Made by a program: the position numbers and the translations under genes. Below the pieces are notes generated by a model. It searched no databases. It saw nothing but the letters and a program-made list of their open reading frames with translations, and was not told the DNA's origin. DNA of 37,066 nucleotides from Oscillospiraceae bacterium (GTDB lineage Bacteria; Bacillota; Clostridia; Oscillospirales; Ruminococcaceae): NCBI GenBank assembly GCA_016288755.1, contig JAEELE010000069.1, positions 1-37,066 of the forward strand. The letters are read 5' to 3'. Of this stretch, positions 23,140 through 30,722 are shown in pieces. The number at the start of each line of letters is the position of its first letter. The first letter of the stretch is position 1.

Positions 23140-24246
23140 ATGCGGGAACAGACTGTGGACGCCGTCGAGGATTTTGTCTACGACACGCAGAATGCGTCCT
23201 ATAACCGCGCATACAAAAGCTGGCGAAGACACGCGCCGACATCCTTCATGTACCGCTATCACGCCCACGTCAACGAGGTCAAATACACCGAGGGACGCCC
23301 GGCTGAGCGCGACGACGCCGAATCGGTCGAGCGCCGCGCCCTGATGCGCTGCTCGGAGCTGATCGGGTTCGGGCTGCTGATCTTTCTGTGCACCGAGCTC
23401 TTCGGCAGCACCCTGCTGATCTGGCTCTTCCGGCTCCTCGGCGTCGATATCCGGCTGGACTTCCTCACGCTCTCGATGCAGGGCAGTCAGTGGCCGATCA
23501 CAGCCGTGCGGGCGCTGCGAATGCTCGTCAAATTCGGACTGCCTGCGATCATTCTCATCCGGGTGCTCCGGCTGCCCGCAAAGGTCTGCGTGCCGCTCTG
23601 CTTCGGCGGGCTCCCCGAGACGGCACTGGCTGCGGGGCTCGGGATGCTCTGCACCGCGGTCTATACCGTCGCCGACAATTCAGGCGCCGTCGAGCTCTCC
23701 CAACAGATTTTTGAATACAAGGATTCCGCAGCCGTCATCGTATATGCACTGTTTGACGTCTTCATCGCCTCGGCACTGGCAGAGCTGCTGCTCCGCGGCG
23801 CGATCCTGCAGGCGATGCGGCAGTTCGGCGATGTGTACGCCGTCCTGCTCACGGCGGCCATCGGATTTCTGCTGCCGAATCCCTTCACCGGGCGCGTTTC
23901 CGAGCTGCTGATCGGTCTGGGCAGCGGCTACCTGATGCTCAAGGGCGGCTCACTCGTCAAGTGCATCATCCTGCGCACGGTGTATTCGACCCTCGTCTAT
24001 GCGCGGCTCGTCACGGTCTATGCGACCAACAGCATGCCGCTCTGGAGCTTTGTGCTGCTGCTGCTCTCGGTCGGTGCCATCGCACTGAGCTATTACGTCA
24101 TCAGCCGCAGGACACAGCTCCCGCTGCGCAACCGCAGAAGCCGGATGCCCTGGCTCCGCAAGCTCGCCGCCTTCTCCGAGACCGTGACCACACTGCCGTG
24201 GACGGCTGCGTCCGCGCTCGTCGCAGTGATCCAGATTTTCTTCTAG
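23140..24246 (+). CDS. CPBP-like membrane protein lacking catalytic residues
   Basis: A 368-residue membrane protein. ATG 23140 is chosen because GGGGAGGTG lies just before it. The first 68 residues are polar and cytoplasmic, followed by roughly eight hydrophobic segments. The C-terminal half follows the CPBP protease at 10962-12089 (LLLRGAILQAM, LLTAAIGFLLPN, LLIGLGSGYLML), but the first catalytic Glu is Ala (A214-E215-LLL-R219), the F-x-x-x-H histidine is replaced in FLLPNP (243-248), and the last His is R279. It therefore looks like a pseudo-protease that keeps the fold. It ends nine bases before tadA and is probably co-transcribed with it. The family call rests on these weak motif matches. 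Confidence 0.68.
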   Translation: MREQTVDAVEDFVYDTQNASYNRAYKSWRRHAPTSFMYRYHAHVNEVKYTEGRPAERDDAESVERRALMRCSELIGFGLLIFLCTELFGSTLLIWLFRLLGVDIRLDFLTLSMQGSQWPITAVRALRMLVKFGLPAIILIRVLRLPAKVCVPLCFGGLPETALAAGLGMLCTAVYTVADNSGAVELSQQIFEYKDSAAVIVYALFDVFIASALAELLLRGAILQAMRQFGDVYAVLLTAAIGFLLPNPFTGRVSELLIGLGSGYLMLKGGSLVKCIILRTVYSTLVYARLVTVYATNSMPLWSFVLLLLSVGAIALSYYVISRRTQLPLRNRRSRMPWLRKLAAFSETVTTLPWTAASALVAVIQIFF

Positions 24247-24255
24247 GGGGCTGCC

Positions 24256-24711
24256 ATGGAACGAAGCGATCACGACTATATGGAGCTGGCGCTGGCGCTG
24301 GCGCGAGAGGCTGCCGCTGCGGGCGAGATTCCGGTCGGCGCTCTGGTGGTCGACCGCGAGACCGGCGAGATCCTCGGCACCGGGCGCAACCGCCGCGAGC
24401 AGGACGGCTCCCCGACCGCACACGCCGAGATCCTCGCGATCGAGGAGACTGCGAAGCGGCGCCGCTCCTGGCGGCTCTCGGGCTGCACGCTCTATGTCAC
24501 GCTCGAGCCCTGCCCGATGTGTGCGGGCGCGATCATCAATGCGCGTGTCGACAGACTGGTCTTCGGCGCATATGATGAAAAGGCAGGATCGGTGTGCTCG
24601 GTGCAGGAGATGTTCGCCCTCCCCTACAATCACCGCCCGCGCGTGACCGCCGGTCTGCTGGAGGACCCCTGCGCGGCGCTGCTGTCTGATTTTTTCCGGA
24701 AGCTCCGGTAA
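24256..24711 (+). CDS. tadA: tRNA-specific adenosine deaminase
   Basis: A 151-residue protein from ATG 24256. It has the deaminase zinc motif HAE at 56-58 and PCPMC at 85-89 followed by AGAIINARVDRLVFGA. The signature TLEPCPMCAGAI is typical of TadA, which deaminates adenosine 34 of tRNA-Arg to inosine. The N-terminus (YMELALALAREAAAAGEIPVGA) and length fit. Its start is only nine bases past the preceding membrane-protein gene. Confidence 0.94.
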   Translation: MERSDHDYMELALALAREAAAAGEIPVGALVVDRETGEILGTGRNRREQDGSPTAHAEILAIEETAKRRRSWRLSGCTLYVTLEPCPMCAGAIINARVDRLVFGAYDEKAGSVCSVQEMFALPYNHRPRVTAGLLEDPCAALLSDFFRKLR

Positions 24712-24821
24712 TTTTTAGGATAATATTTTTTCCTGCAGCTTGTTTTTTGTTCAAAATATCCAGACGCGCTGTGCAGAAATCTGTCCGTCATGGAAAATCA
24801 TCTCAAAATTTCTCTGTCCGC

Positions 24822-24850
24822 TTGCAATTCAGAACAGTTTGTGGTATAAT
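24822..24850 (+). promoter_or_regulatory. Promoter for the epimerase-like gene
   Basis: TTGCAA (24822-24827), a 17-bp gap ending in TGG, then TATAAT (24845-24850), about 89 bases before the ATG. The gap 24712-24821 before it is AT-rich and holds no gene I can see. Confidence 0.8.
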
Positions 24851-24938
24851 AAAAAATGATTAAATGGAGTTCCAGTTCATGCCGCCTGCTCCGGCAAGCA
24901 GCATGTATTCCCATGGACGGAAAGGACTGTGAGAGCGA

Positions 24939-25886
24939 ATGGCAACCATTCTTGTAACCGGCGGATGCGGTCTGATCGGCACGAGCGTCGTCTCCGGACT
25001 GCTGAAAAAGGGCAACACCGTCGTCGCTGCCGACCGGCAGGACAGTGATCACAATGCCGGTAAGGAGAATTATTTCTTTCGCGAGGCTGCCCCGAATGAA
25101 CAGGGCAAATACGGCGATATTTTTGACGAATTTGCGTTCGACTATGTCGTGCACCTCGCCTGCACCGCTGACAATGATCTCGGTCCGCAGTTCGGCAAGG
25201 AACAGATGGAGCTCAGTGCGCAGTGCGACAAGTTCATCTATAAATTTGCGATCGGCAAGAATATCCAGAAGTTCATCCTTGTCAGCACGACGCAGGTCTA
25301 TAAAACACCCGACAGCCGCGAGCCCGTCCGCGAGGATGACGCGACCAAGCCCGCCTCGAATTACGGCAAGATGAAGCTCGAATCGGAAAAGGCTTTCGCG
25401 CAGGATGCACGCGGCACCAAGACCATGATCTGCTGCGTCATGCGCATCCCGATGGTCTATACCTATAACTTCACCGACAATCTGCTCTCCCGCATCACCG
25501 ACCCGAAGGATAAGACGCTCTTTGTCTACCGCACGGGTGAATACGGCTTCCACCTCTGCTGCGTGCACAATATCTCCGACTTCATCATCGGCTTTCTGCG
25601 GCAGGCGGAGGGCATGAACTATACCGGTGTCTACAATGTCGCCGACAACGGTCTGATCATGGCATCGGAGATCATCACGTTCATGCGCGAGCATCACCGC
25701 CTCGGCGTGGTGCTGCAGCGCTCGGCGATCGGCGCGACGCTCAAGGCGAAGCTGTTCGGCGACCCGGAGGAGAAGACCGAGTACCGCTATCTCAACATGA
25801 CCAACCTCGACAAGAACTTCATGTTCGATACGACGAAGGCATCGCGCATCTGCCCCTTCCGGTGGACGCTGCAAAACACAAAATAA
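24939..25886 (+). CDS. NAD-dependent epimerase/dehydratase family protein
   Basis: A 315-residue short-chain dehydrogenase of the extended type. The NAD-binding motif GGCGLIG is at 8-14. The catalytic pair is Y142 and K146 (YGKMK), preceded by the STTQVY stretch at 116-121 that supplies the Ser/Thr. Such enzymes change the C4 configuration of, or dehydrate, nucleotide sugars. Which sugar is not clear, but the downstream ROK protein and NagA-kinase fusion suggest N-acetylhexosamine metabolism. It has its own promoter and terminator, so it is transcribed separately from those genes. The start is ATG 24939, with only a weak upstream GAGAG. Confidence 0.87.
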   Translation: MATILVTGGCGLIGTSVVSGLLKKGNTVVAADRQDSDHNAGKENYFFREAAPNEQGKYGDIFDEFAFDYVVHLACTADNDLGPQFGKEQMELSAQCDKFIYKFAIGKNIQKFILVSTTQVYKTPDSREPVREDDATKPASNYGKMKLESEKAFAQDARGTKTMICCVMRIPMVYTYNFTDNLLSRITDPKDKTLFVYRTGEYGFHLCCVHNISDFIIGFLRQAEGMNYTGVYNVADNGLIMASEIITFMREHHRLGVVLQRSAIGATLKAKLFGDPEEKTEYRYLNMTNLDKNFMFDTTKASRICPFRWTLQNTK

Positions 25887-25910
25887 TTGTATCTGCTTGA
25901 AAATGCAAAC

Positions 25911-25943
25911 GACGGCACCAACCCTGCCGCCGTCTGCTTTTTA
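25911..25943 (+). terminator. Intrinsic terminator of the epimerase-like gene
   Basis: GACGGC (25911-25916) pairs with GCCGTC (25929-25934) around a 12-base loop, followed by TGCTTTTTA with five T. Confidence 0.7.
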
Positions 25944-26009
25944 TAGTAAATTCCGTTTCGGAAATGTGTTCCCGGTGATAAACCGGAGTTTGCAAATACA
26001 CCGTGGGTA

Positions 26010-26170
26010 TTGTGGTGGCGCTGCCCCCACACCCCTGCCGAGGGGATACTATCCCCTCGGGCTCCCCGCTGCAAGTTTCCTTTGCCCCCGAACGGGGGCA
26101 AAGGAAACTTGAAATGGGATTCCAAAGGGGCAGTGCCCCTTTGGCGGGAGTCTGAGGGCGGAGCCCTCAG
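26010..26170. repeat. Structured intergenic block of five consecutive hairpins
   Basis: In order: an imperfect stem at 26010-26030 (TGTGGTGG with CCCCCACA); CCGAGGGGATA-C-TATCCCCTCGG (26038-26060, perfect 11 bp); an 18-bp perfect stem, 26072-26089 with 26094-26111, loop GAAC, with arms running CAAGTTTCC into TTTGCCCCC; CCAAAGGGGCA-G-TGCCCCTTTGG (26122-26144, perfect 11 bp); CTGAGGGC-GGA-GCCCTCAG (26152-26170, perfect 8 bp). There is no T run after any of them. No coding frame fits. It lies between the epimerase terminator and the ROK gene, and I see no clear ROK promoter in 26170-26268. Confidence 0.85.
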
Positions 26171-26268
26171 GATGTCCTCATGATGCGCCTGCAAATACTG
26201 ATTTGCTGCAGGAACACAATTCTGAAAAGGGACTGTATCAAAATCAACTATGGAAAGGAACATCTGCC

Positions 26269-27609
26269 ATGATTTATCCGAAGCTCGACCGTGACTTTGT
26301 CCCTGCGGTGTATTTCAACCGCGACTTTCTCAAAACCGCGAGCCGTCCGTTCTCCGTCGCCGTGGAGCGCGAGGACGGGCTGGTCTACCGCCGCGACACC
26401 AAGCTCGGCGACGACTACGCACAGAACTGCCGCTATGCGGAGCGCCTGATCAAGACGATGCTCTGGTGTGCAGGCGGCTGGAAGGTCATGATCGCGGGCG
26501 ACGAGGCGGTCTTCAGCTACATCCGCGACGCCTACACAAAGACTGGTCTGCGCGCCTTCGACGTCGATTTCTGGAGCACGACCTATGAGCGCGGCTTCGA
26601 GGTCGAGCAGCGCGATTTTGCGGATATGCCGCAGACCACCGTGCGCCCGCTCGCCATCGGCAGAAACCTTGACGGCTGCAGAGTCGGCTTTGACGCGGGC
26701 GGCAGCGACATGAAGGTCGCCGCGGTCGTCAACGGCGAGACCGTCTGGGCAGAGGAGATCGTCTGGCTCCCGAAGCTCGCCGAGGATATCTCCTATCACC
26801 ACGAGCACATCAAGGCGGCAATCCTCAAGGCAGCAGAGCACATGCCCTCGTTTGACGCAGTCGGCGTCTCGACGGCGGGCGTGCTGGTCGCGAACCGCGC
26901 AATGGTCTCGCATCTGTTCCTCAAGGTCCCGAAGGATACGCAGGGCGACGCCTGCAAGAACGTCTATGTCGACGTGCTCGAGGAGCTCGGCGTTCCCTAT
27001 GCTGTTGCCAACGACGGCGACGTTGCGGCACTGGCGGCTTCGATGGCAATGAATGTCAACGGCGTGCTCGGCATCGCAATGGGCACCTCCGAAGCGGGCG
27101 GCTACATCGACCAGCAGGGGCATGTCACCGGCTGGCACAATGAGCTCGCGTTCGTGCCGGTCGACTACAACCCCGACGCACCGGTCGACGAGTGGTCGGG
27201 CGACTACGGCTGCGGCGTCAAGTATTTCTCGCAGGATGCGGTCATCCGCCTTGCACCGAAGGCGGGCATCGTGCTCGATGAGAGCCTGACACTCGCCGAA
27301 AAGCTCAAGGCGGTGCAGAAGGTGCTCGAAGAGGGGCACGAGGGCGCGAAGGATATCTTCCGCACGATCGGCACCTATTTCGGCTATGCGATCGCGAATT
27401 ATGCGGATTTCTACGACATCTCCTATCTCCAGATCAGCGGGCGCGTGACCTCGGGTCTCGGCGGCGATCTGATCATCGAGGAGGCAAAGCGCGTGCTCGC
27501 AGAGGAGTTCCCGGAGCTCGCAAAGAAGATCGAGTTCATTCTCCCCGACGAAATGGACAGAAGAGTCGGACAGGCGGTCGCGGCGGCATCGCTGCCGGCG
27601 ATCGGATAA
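26269..27609 (+). CDS. ROK family protein (probable sugar kinase) with extra N-terminal domain
   Basis: A 446-residue protein. ATG 26269 has AAAGGAA eight bases upstream. The ROK/ASKHA core begins at about residue 138: GFDAGGSDMKVAAVV is the phosphate-1 loop, usually D-x-GGT, and ANDGDVAAL at 248-256 supplies the catalytic Asp region (N249-D250). GTSEAGGYI is the phosphate-2 region. The usual ROK zinc motif C-x-C-G-x-x-G-C-x-E is not intact (only GDYGCG at 311-316). Residues 1-130 precede the core and match nothing I know. With NagA downstream, N-acetylglucosamine or a related hexosamine is a plausible substrate, but this is inference. The stop abuts the next ATG (1-bp gap). Confidence 0.75.
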   Translation: MIYPKLDRDFVPAVYFNRDFLKTASRPFSVAVEREDGLVYRRDTKLGDDYAQNCRYAERLIKTMLWCAGGWKVMIAGDEAVFSYIRDAYTKTGLRAFDVDFWSTTYERGFEVEQRDFADMPQTTVRPLAIGRNLDGCRVGFDAGGSDMKVAAVVNGETVWAEEIVWLPKLAEDISYHHEHIKAAILKAAEHMPSFDAVGVSTAGVLVANRAMVSHLFLKVPKDTQGDACKNVYVDVLEELGVPYAVANDGDVAALAASMAMNVNGVLGIAMGTSEAGGYIDQQGHVTGWHNELAFVPVDYNPDAPVDEWSGDYGCGVKYFSQDAVIRLAPKAGIVLDESLTLAEKLKAVQKVLEEGHEGAKDIFRTIGTYFGYAIANYADFYDISYLQISGRVTSGLGGDLIIEEAKRVLAEEFPELAKKIEFILPDEMDRRVGQAVAAASLPAIG

Positions 27610-27610
27610 C

Positions 27611-28042
27611 ATGGAGAAAAAACAGCGCCGCATTCACGGGGGCATTGCCGCAGCTGCACTGCTGATCGCGTGTGCGGCTGCGTTCGGCATCATCTGGGGG
27701 CAAAAGGGGCACATCTCCGGTGCTGTGCGCACGATCGGGAAGTCCGAACGCTTCCCGGAGGCAGAGCTCGAAAGCGCGGCTGATGCCATGTATGAGTACT
27801 TCGAGCAGAACCTCAAGGGCTGCACGCTGCTGTCGGTCACCTATGACGAGGAGCGCTCCGAGGCGGAGAAACGCGGCTCACGAAGCGCCGATACTGTGGT
27901 GCTGTTTTCCGATTTCTACGCGCCGCATTTCTTCGGCTCCGAGAAGACCTCAAACATCGGCGGCAGGCAGCACGACTTCAAATGGATCCTGCGCAAAAAC
28001 GTCAGCGGCAGCTGGGAGGTCATCACTTACGGCTACGGCTGA
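27611..28042 (+). CDS. Small secreted or membrane-anchored protein, possibly DUF4829-like
   Basis: A 143-residue protein from ATG 27611, one base after the ROK stop, so translation is probably coupled. Residues 10-28 (GGIAAAALLIACAAAFGII) form a signal anchor after a basic start. The outer part has SERFPEAELESAADAMYEYF, GCTLLSVTYDEERSE, VVLFSDFYAPHF and a closing WKILR-like/WEVI pattern (FKWILRKN, SWEVITYGYG). I recall the same order in small clostridial proteins sometimes labelled DUF4829, but the match is from memory. Function is unknown. Its place inside a sugar operon is unexplained. Confidence 0.65.
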   Translation: MEKKQRRIHGGIAAAALLIACAAAFGIIWGQKGHISGAVRTIGKSERFPEAELESAADAMYEYFEQNLKGCTLLSVTYDEERSEAEKRGSRSADTVVLFSDFYAPHFFGSEKTSNIGGRQHDFKWILRKNVSGSWEVITYGYG

Positions 28043-28077
28043 TCCTCACAGATTCCGTTCCGCGGCAGAAACGAAAA

Positions 28078-28118
28078 GTGACGGAACCGTTTCTCATTTT
28101 CCACTTCTCATTTCTGAC
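28078..28118. repeat. Heptad-repeat element, core plus pyrimidine half
   Basis: Core GTGACGGAACC (28078-28088), then TTCTCAT, TTTCCAC, TTCTCAT, TTCTGAC in phase (28091-28118). No purine half precedes it. It lies between the small anchored protein and the NagA fusion. Confidence 0.72.
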
Positions 28119-28156
28119 TTTTTTCTGAAACAGAAGCTACAGAAAGGACATTCGCT

Positions 28157-30337
28157 ATGATTCTGAAAAACCTGCTCTTTGAGGGCAAGCTGACCGATAT
28201 CACGGTCGAAAACGGCACGATCACCGCGATCGAGCCCGCATCGGGCACCGGCGAGGGCACGGACTGCTCCGGGCTGACCGTCATTCCGGGTCTGGTCGAC
28301 ATGCACACGCACGGCTGCGTCGGCTATGACACGATGGACGCGCACTTCGAGGAGATGAGCGTCTTCCTCGCAAAGAACGGCACGACCTCGTGGCTGCCGA
28401 CCACCATGACGATGGACTACGACTCGATCCTGCGCGTCACGCAGGCGACCAGAAAGGTTTCCGGCGCACAGATCCTCGGCTTCCACATGGAGGGACCGTA
28501 CATCAACGAGAAGCGCAAGGGCGCGCAGAACGGCAAATTCATCAAGAATCCCGACCTCGCCGAGTTCCGGACGCTCGACGGCATGAAGGTCGTCACGATC
28601 GCGCCGGAGCTCGAGGGAAGCCTCGAATTCATCCGGGAATGCGGCGCGCTGGTCTGCATCGGGCACACCGACGCGGACTACGACACCTGCATCGGGGCGA
28701 TCGAGGCGGGCGCAAACTGTCTGACCCACACCTTCAACGCGATGCCGGGCATCCACCACCGCAACCCCGGTCCGATCGGCGCGGCGGTGAAGAAGAATAT
28801 CTATGTGCAGGCGATCACCGACGGGCTGCATCTGCATCCGGCGATCGTGCTGATGCTCTATAAGACCTTCGGTCCGGAGCGCATGGTCATCATCAGCGAC
28901 GCAATGCGCGCGACGGGCTTGGGCGACGGCATCTACGAATTCGGCGGACAGGATATCGAGGTCAAGGACGGCGTGGCGCGCACGATGGACGGCGCGATCG
29001 CGGGCTCAACCTCGACGCTCTGGCGCTGCGTCAAGCAGGCAACTGCCTTCGGCGTGCCGTTTGAGGATGCCGTGCGCATGGCGACCAGAACCCCTGCCGA
29101 CATGATCGGCGAGCCGAAGAAGGGCAGGATCGAGGTCGGTGCGGACGCCGATCTGCTGCTGCTCGACGGCGACCTCGAGCTCAGCCGCGTGATGATCGCG
29201 GGCAGATTCATCGAGAATTACGCGCCGCAGCATGAGGCATATCTCGCGGAGAAGGCGCATATCGAGCAGATCGCGTCGCTCTTCCGCGCGCCGGGCAGAT
29301 TCATCGGCAGCGAAACGCTCAGTCAGGGCAATATCAACGCGACCTACCGTGTCGATTTCCGGCAGGACGACAGCTCGGTGAAGTCGTTCATTCTCCAGCG
29401 CGTCAACACCTATGTGTTCCCGCACCCGGTCGAGATCATGGAGAACATCCGGCGCGTGACGGCGCATATCCGCGGCAAGGTCTCCGGCAAGCCGGTGCTG
29501 CACTTCTATGAGACCGCATCCGGCGAGAATTACTACATCGAAAACGAGGGCGCCTTCTGGCGCATGGAGGACTGCATCAACGGCGTCTGCTATGATGCGG
29601 TCGATTCGCTCGATACCCTGCGCAATGCCGGTGCGGCATTCGGCGACTTCCAGAATCAGCTCGCCGATTTCCCCGCAGATACGCTCTTTCCGACGATTCC
29701 CGATTTCCACAACACCGCCAAGCGCCTCGAGACCTTCTTCGCGGCGGTCGGGGAGGACAAGTGCGGACGTGCCGCATCGGTCGGCGATGAGATCGCGTTC
29801 ATCCGCGAGCAGCGCGCGCTGGCGTCACAGCTCAGCGAGATGCAGGAGAAGGGCGAGGTGCCGCTCCGTGTGACGCACAACGACACCAAGACCAACAATG
29901 TCATTATGGACCGTGCGACCGGTGCGCCGCTGACGGTCATCGACCTCGACACCGTGATGCCGGGGCTTGCGATGCACGATTTCGGCGATGCGGTGCGCTT
30001 TGCGGCGAATACCGCAGCCGAGGACGAGCCCGACACCGCAAAGGTCTCGCTCGATCTGGAGAAGTTCCGCGCATTTGCGGAGGGCTTCATCGGCAGCACG
30101 GCAGGTGCGCTGACAGAGCAGGAGATCGGCACGATGGCACTGGGCGCGATCACGATCACGATCGAGCTTGCGGTGCGTTTCCTGACCGATTATCTGATGG
30201 GCGACCCGTATTTCAAGATCAACTATCCGGAGCACAATCTGGTGCGTGCGCGCTGCCAGATCGCGCTGGCAAAGGATATGCTGGCAAAGCGCAGCAGCAT
30301 GGAGCAGATCATCGCAGAGATCGCAGCAAATCACTGA
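28157..30337 (+). CDS. Fusion: N-acetylglucosamine-6-phosphate deacetylase plus NahK-like kinase
   Basis: A 726-residue fusion from ATG 28157 with AGAAAGGA upstream. Residues 1 to about 355 are a NagA-type amidohydrolase: H50-T-H52 in DMHTHG, E112 in HMEGPYINEKRKGAQN, H170 in IGHTDAD, H191 in THTFNAMP and catalytic D248 in ISDAMRATG. It would convert GlcNAc-6-phosphate to GlcN-6-phosphate and acetate. Residues about 365-726 are an APH-fold kinase close to NahK: the nucleotide-loop stretch GNINATYRVDF near 391, FILQRVNTYVFPHP, the catalytic HNDTKTNN at 574-581 and IDLDTVMPG at 595-603 with metal-binding D596/D598. NahK phosphorylates GlcNAc or GalNAc at C1. Both parts keep their active-site residues and no frameshift is seen at the junction. 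It follows the ROK and small-protein genes. Confidence 0.88.
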   Translation: MILKNLLFEGKLTDITVENGTITAIEPASGTGEGTDCSGLTVIPGLVDMHTHGCVGYDTMDAHFEEMSVFLAKNGTTSWLPTTMTMDYDSILRVTQATRKVSGAQILGFHMEGPYINEKRKGAQNGKFIKNPDLAEFRTLDGMKVVTIAPELEGSLEFIRECGALVCIGHTDADYDTCIGAIEAGANCLTHTFNAMPGIHHRNPGPIGAAVKKNIYVQAITDGLHLHPAIVLMLYKTFGPERMVIISDAMRATGLGDGIYEFGGQDIEVKDGVARTMDGAIAGSTSTLWRCVKQATAFGVPFEDAVRMATRTPADMIGEPKKGRIEVGADADLLLLDGDLELSRVMIAGRFIENYAPQHEAYLAEKAHIEQIASLFRAPGRFIGSETLSQGNINATYRVDFRQDDSSVKSFILQRVNTYVFPHPVEIMENIRRVTAHIRGKVSGKPVLHFYETASGENYYIENEGAFWRMEDCINGVCYDAVDSLDTLRNAGAAFGDFQNQLADFPADTLFPTIPDFHNTAKRLETFFAAVGEDKCGRAASVGDEIAFIREQRALASQLSEMQEKGEVPLRVTHNDTKTNNVIMDRATGAPLTVIDLDTVMPGLAMHDFGDAVRFAANTAAEDEPDTAKVSLDLEKFRAFAEGFIGSTAGALTEQEIGTMALGAITITIELAVRFLTDYLMGDPYFKINYPEHNLVRARCQIALAKDMLAKRSSMEQIIAEIAANH

Positions 30338-30344
30338 ATCATCG

Positions 30345-30372
30345 CCCCCGCAGACATCCCGTCTCGCGGGGG
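30345..30372 (+). terminator. Hairpin after the NagA-kinase fusion
   Basis: CCCCCGC (30345-30351) pairs with GCGGGGG (30366-30372), a 7-bp GC stem eight bases after the stop. There is no T run, so termination efficiency is uncertain. Confidence 0.5.
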
Positions 30373-30390
30373 CTGATGCTGGAGGGGTAA

Positions 30391-30667
30391 TGAGAAGGGA
30401 GAAATGAGGAGGCAGAAGGTAGGAGGTAGGAGGGCGGAGGGAGGAAGGAAAAGAATATAGAATAGTGAATAATGGCGGAATCGCATGTTTGCGAGCAAAC
30501 TGCGCAGTTTTGCGTTGCAAAACGTGCGCTTCGCGATGATTTTGAATGGGCTTCGCCCAAGCCCCGTTTGCGCCCGTCATTTCAGCGGCTGATCTCGGAT
30601 AACGGAACAACTCCTCACTGCTCACTCCTAATTGCAGCGCCCTCATTTCTCACTTCTCCCTTCTCAT
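30391..30667. repeat. Heptad-repeat intergenic element, complete, with inserted hairpins
   Basis: Purine units TGAGAAG, GGAGAAA, TGAGGAG, GCAGAAG, GTAGGAG, GTAGGAG, GGCGGAG, GGAGGAA, GGAAAAG (30391-30453), decaying into AATATAG. The core ATAACGGAACAAC ends at 30611. Units TCCTCAC, TGCTCAC, TCCTAAT, TGCAGCG, CCCTCAT, TTCTCAC, TTCTCCC, TTCTCAT follow to 30667 and run straight into a TTGACA -35 box. About 145 bp with several hairpins separates the halves. Confidence 0.87.
30487..30559. repeat. Hairpin cluster inside the heptad element
   Basis: GTTTGC-GA-GCAAAC (30487-30500), the palindrome AAACTGCGCAGTTT (30497-30510), GTTTTGC-GTT-GCAAAAC (30507-30523) and TGGGC-TTC-GCCCA (30547-30559). Neighbouring stems share arms, so alternative folds compete. 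No gene is present. Confidence 0.72.
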
Positions 30668-30697
30668 TTGACATTCCTTGCGTGAATGTGCTATAAT
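30668..30697 (+). promoter_or_regulatory. Sigma-A promoter for the unknown-tsaE-tsaB operon
   Basis: TTGACA (30668-30673), an 18-bp gap, TATAAT (30692-30697), 25 bases before the ATG at 30723. The -35 box directly abuts the last heptad unit. Confidence 0.85.
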
Positions 30698-30722
30698 AGG
30701 GTTGACGAAGGGGGGCGGCAGA

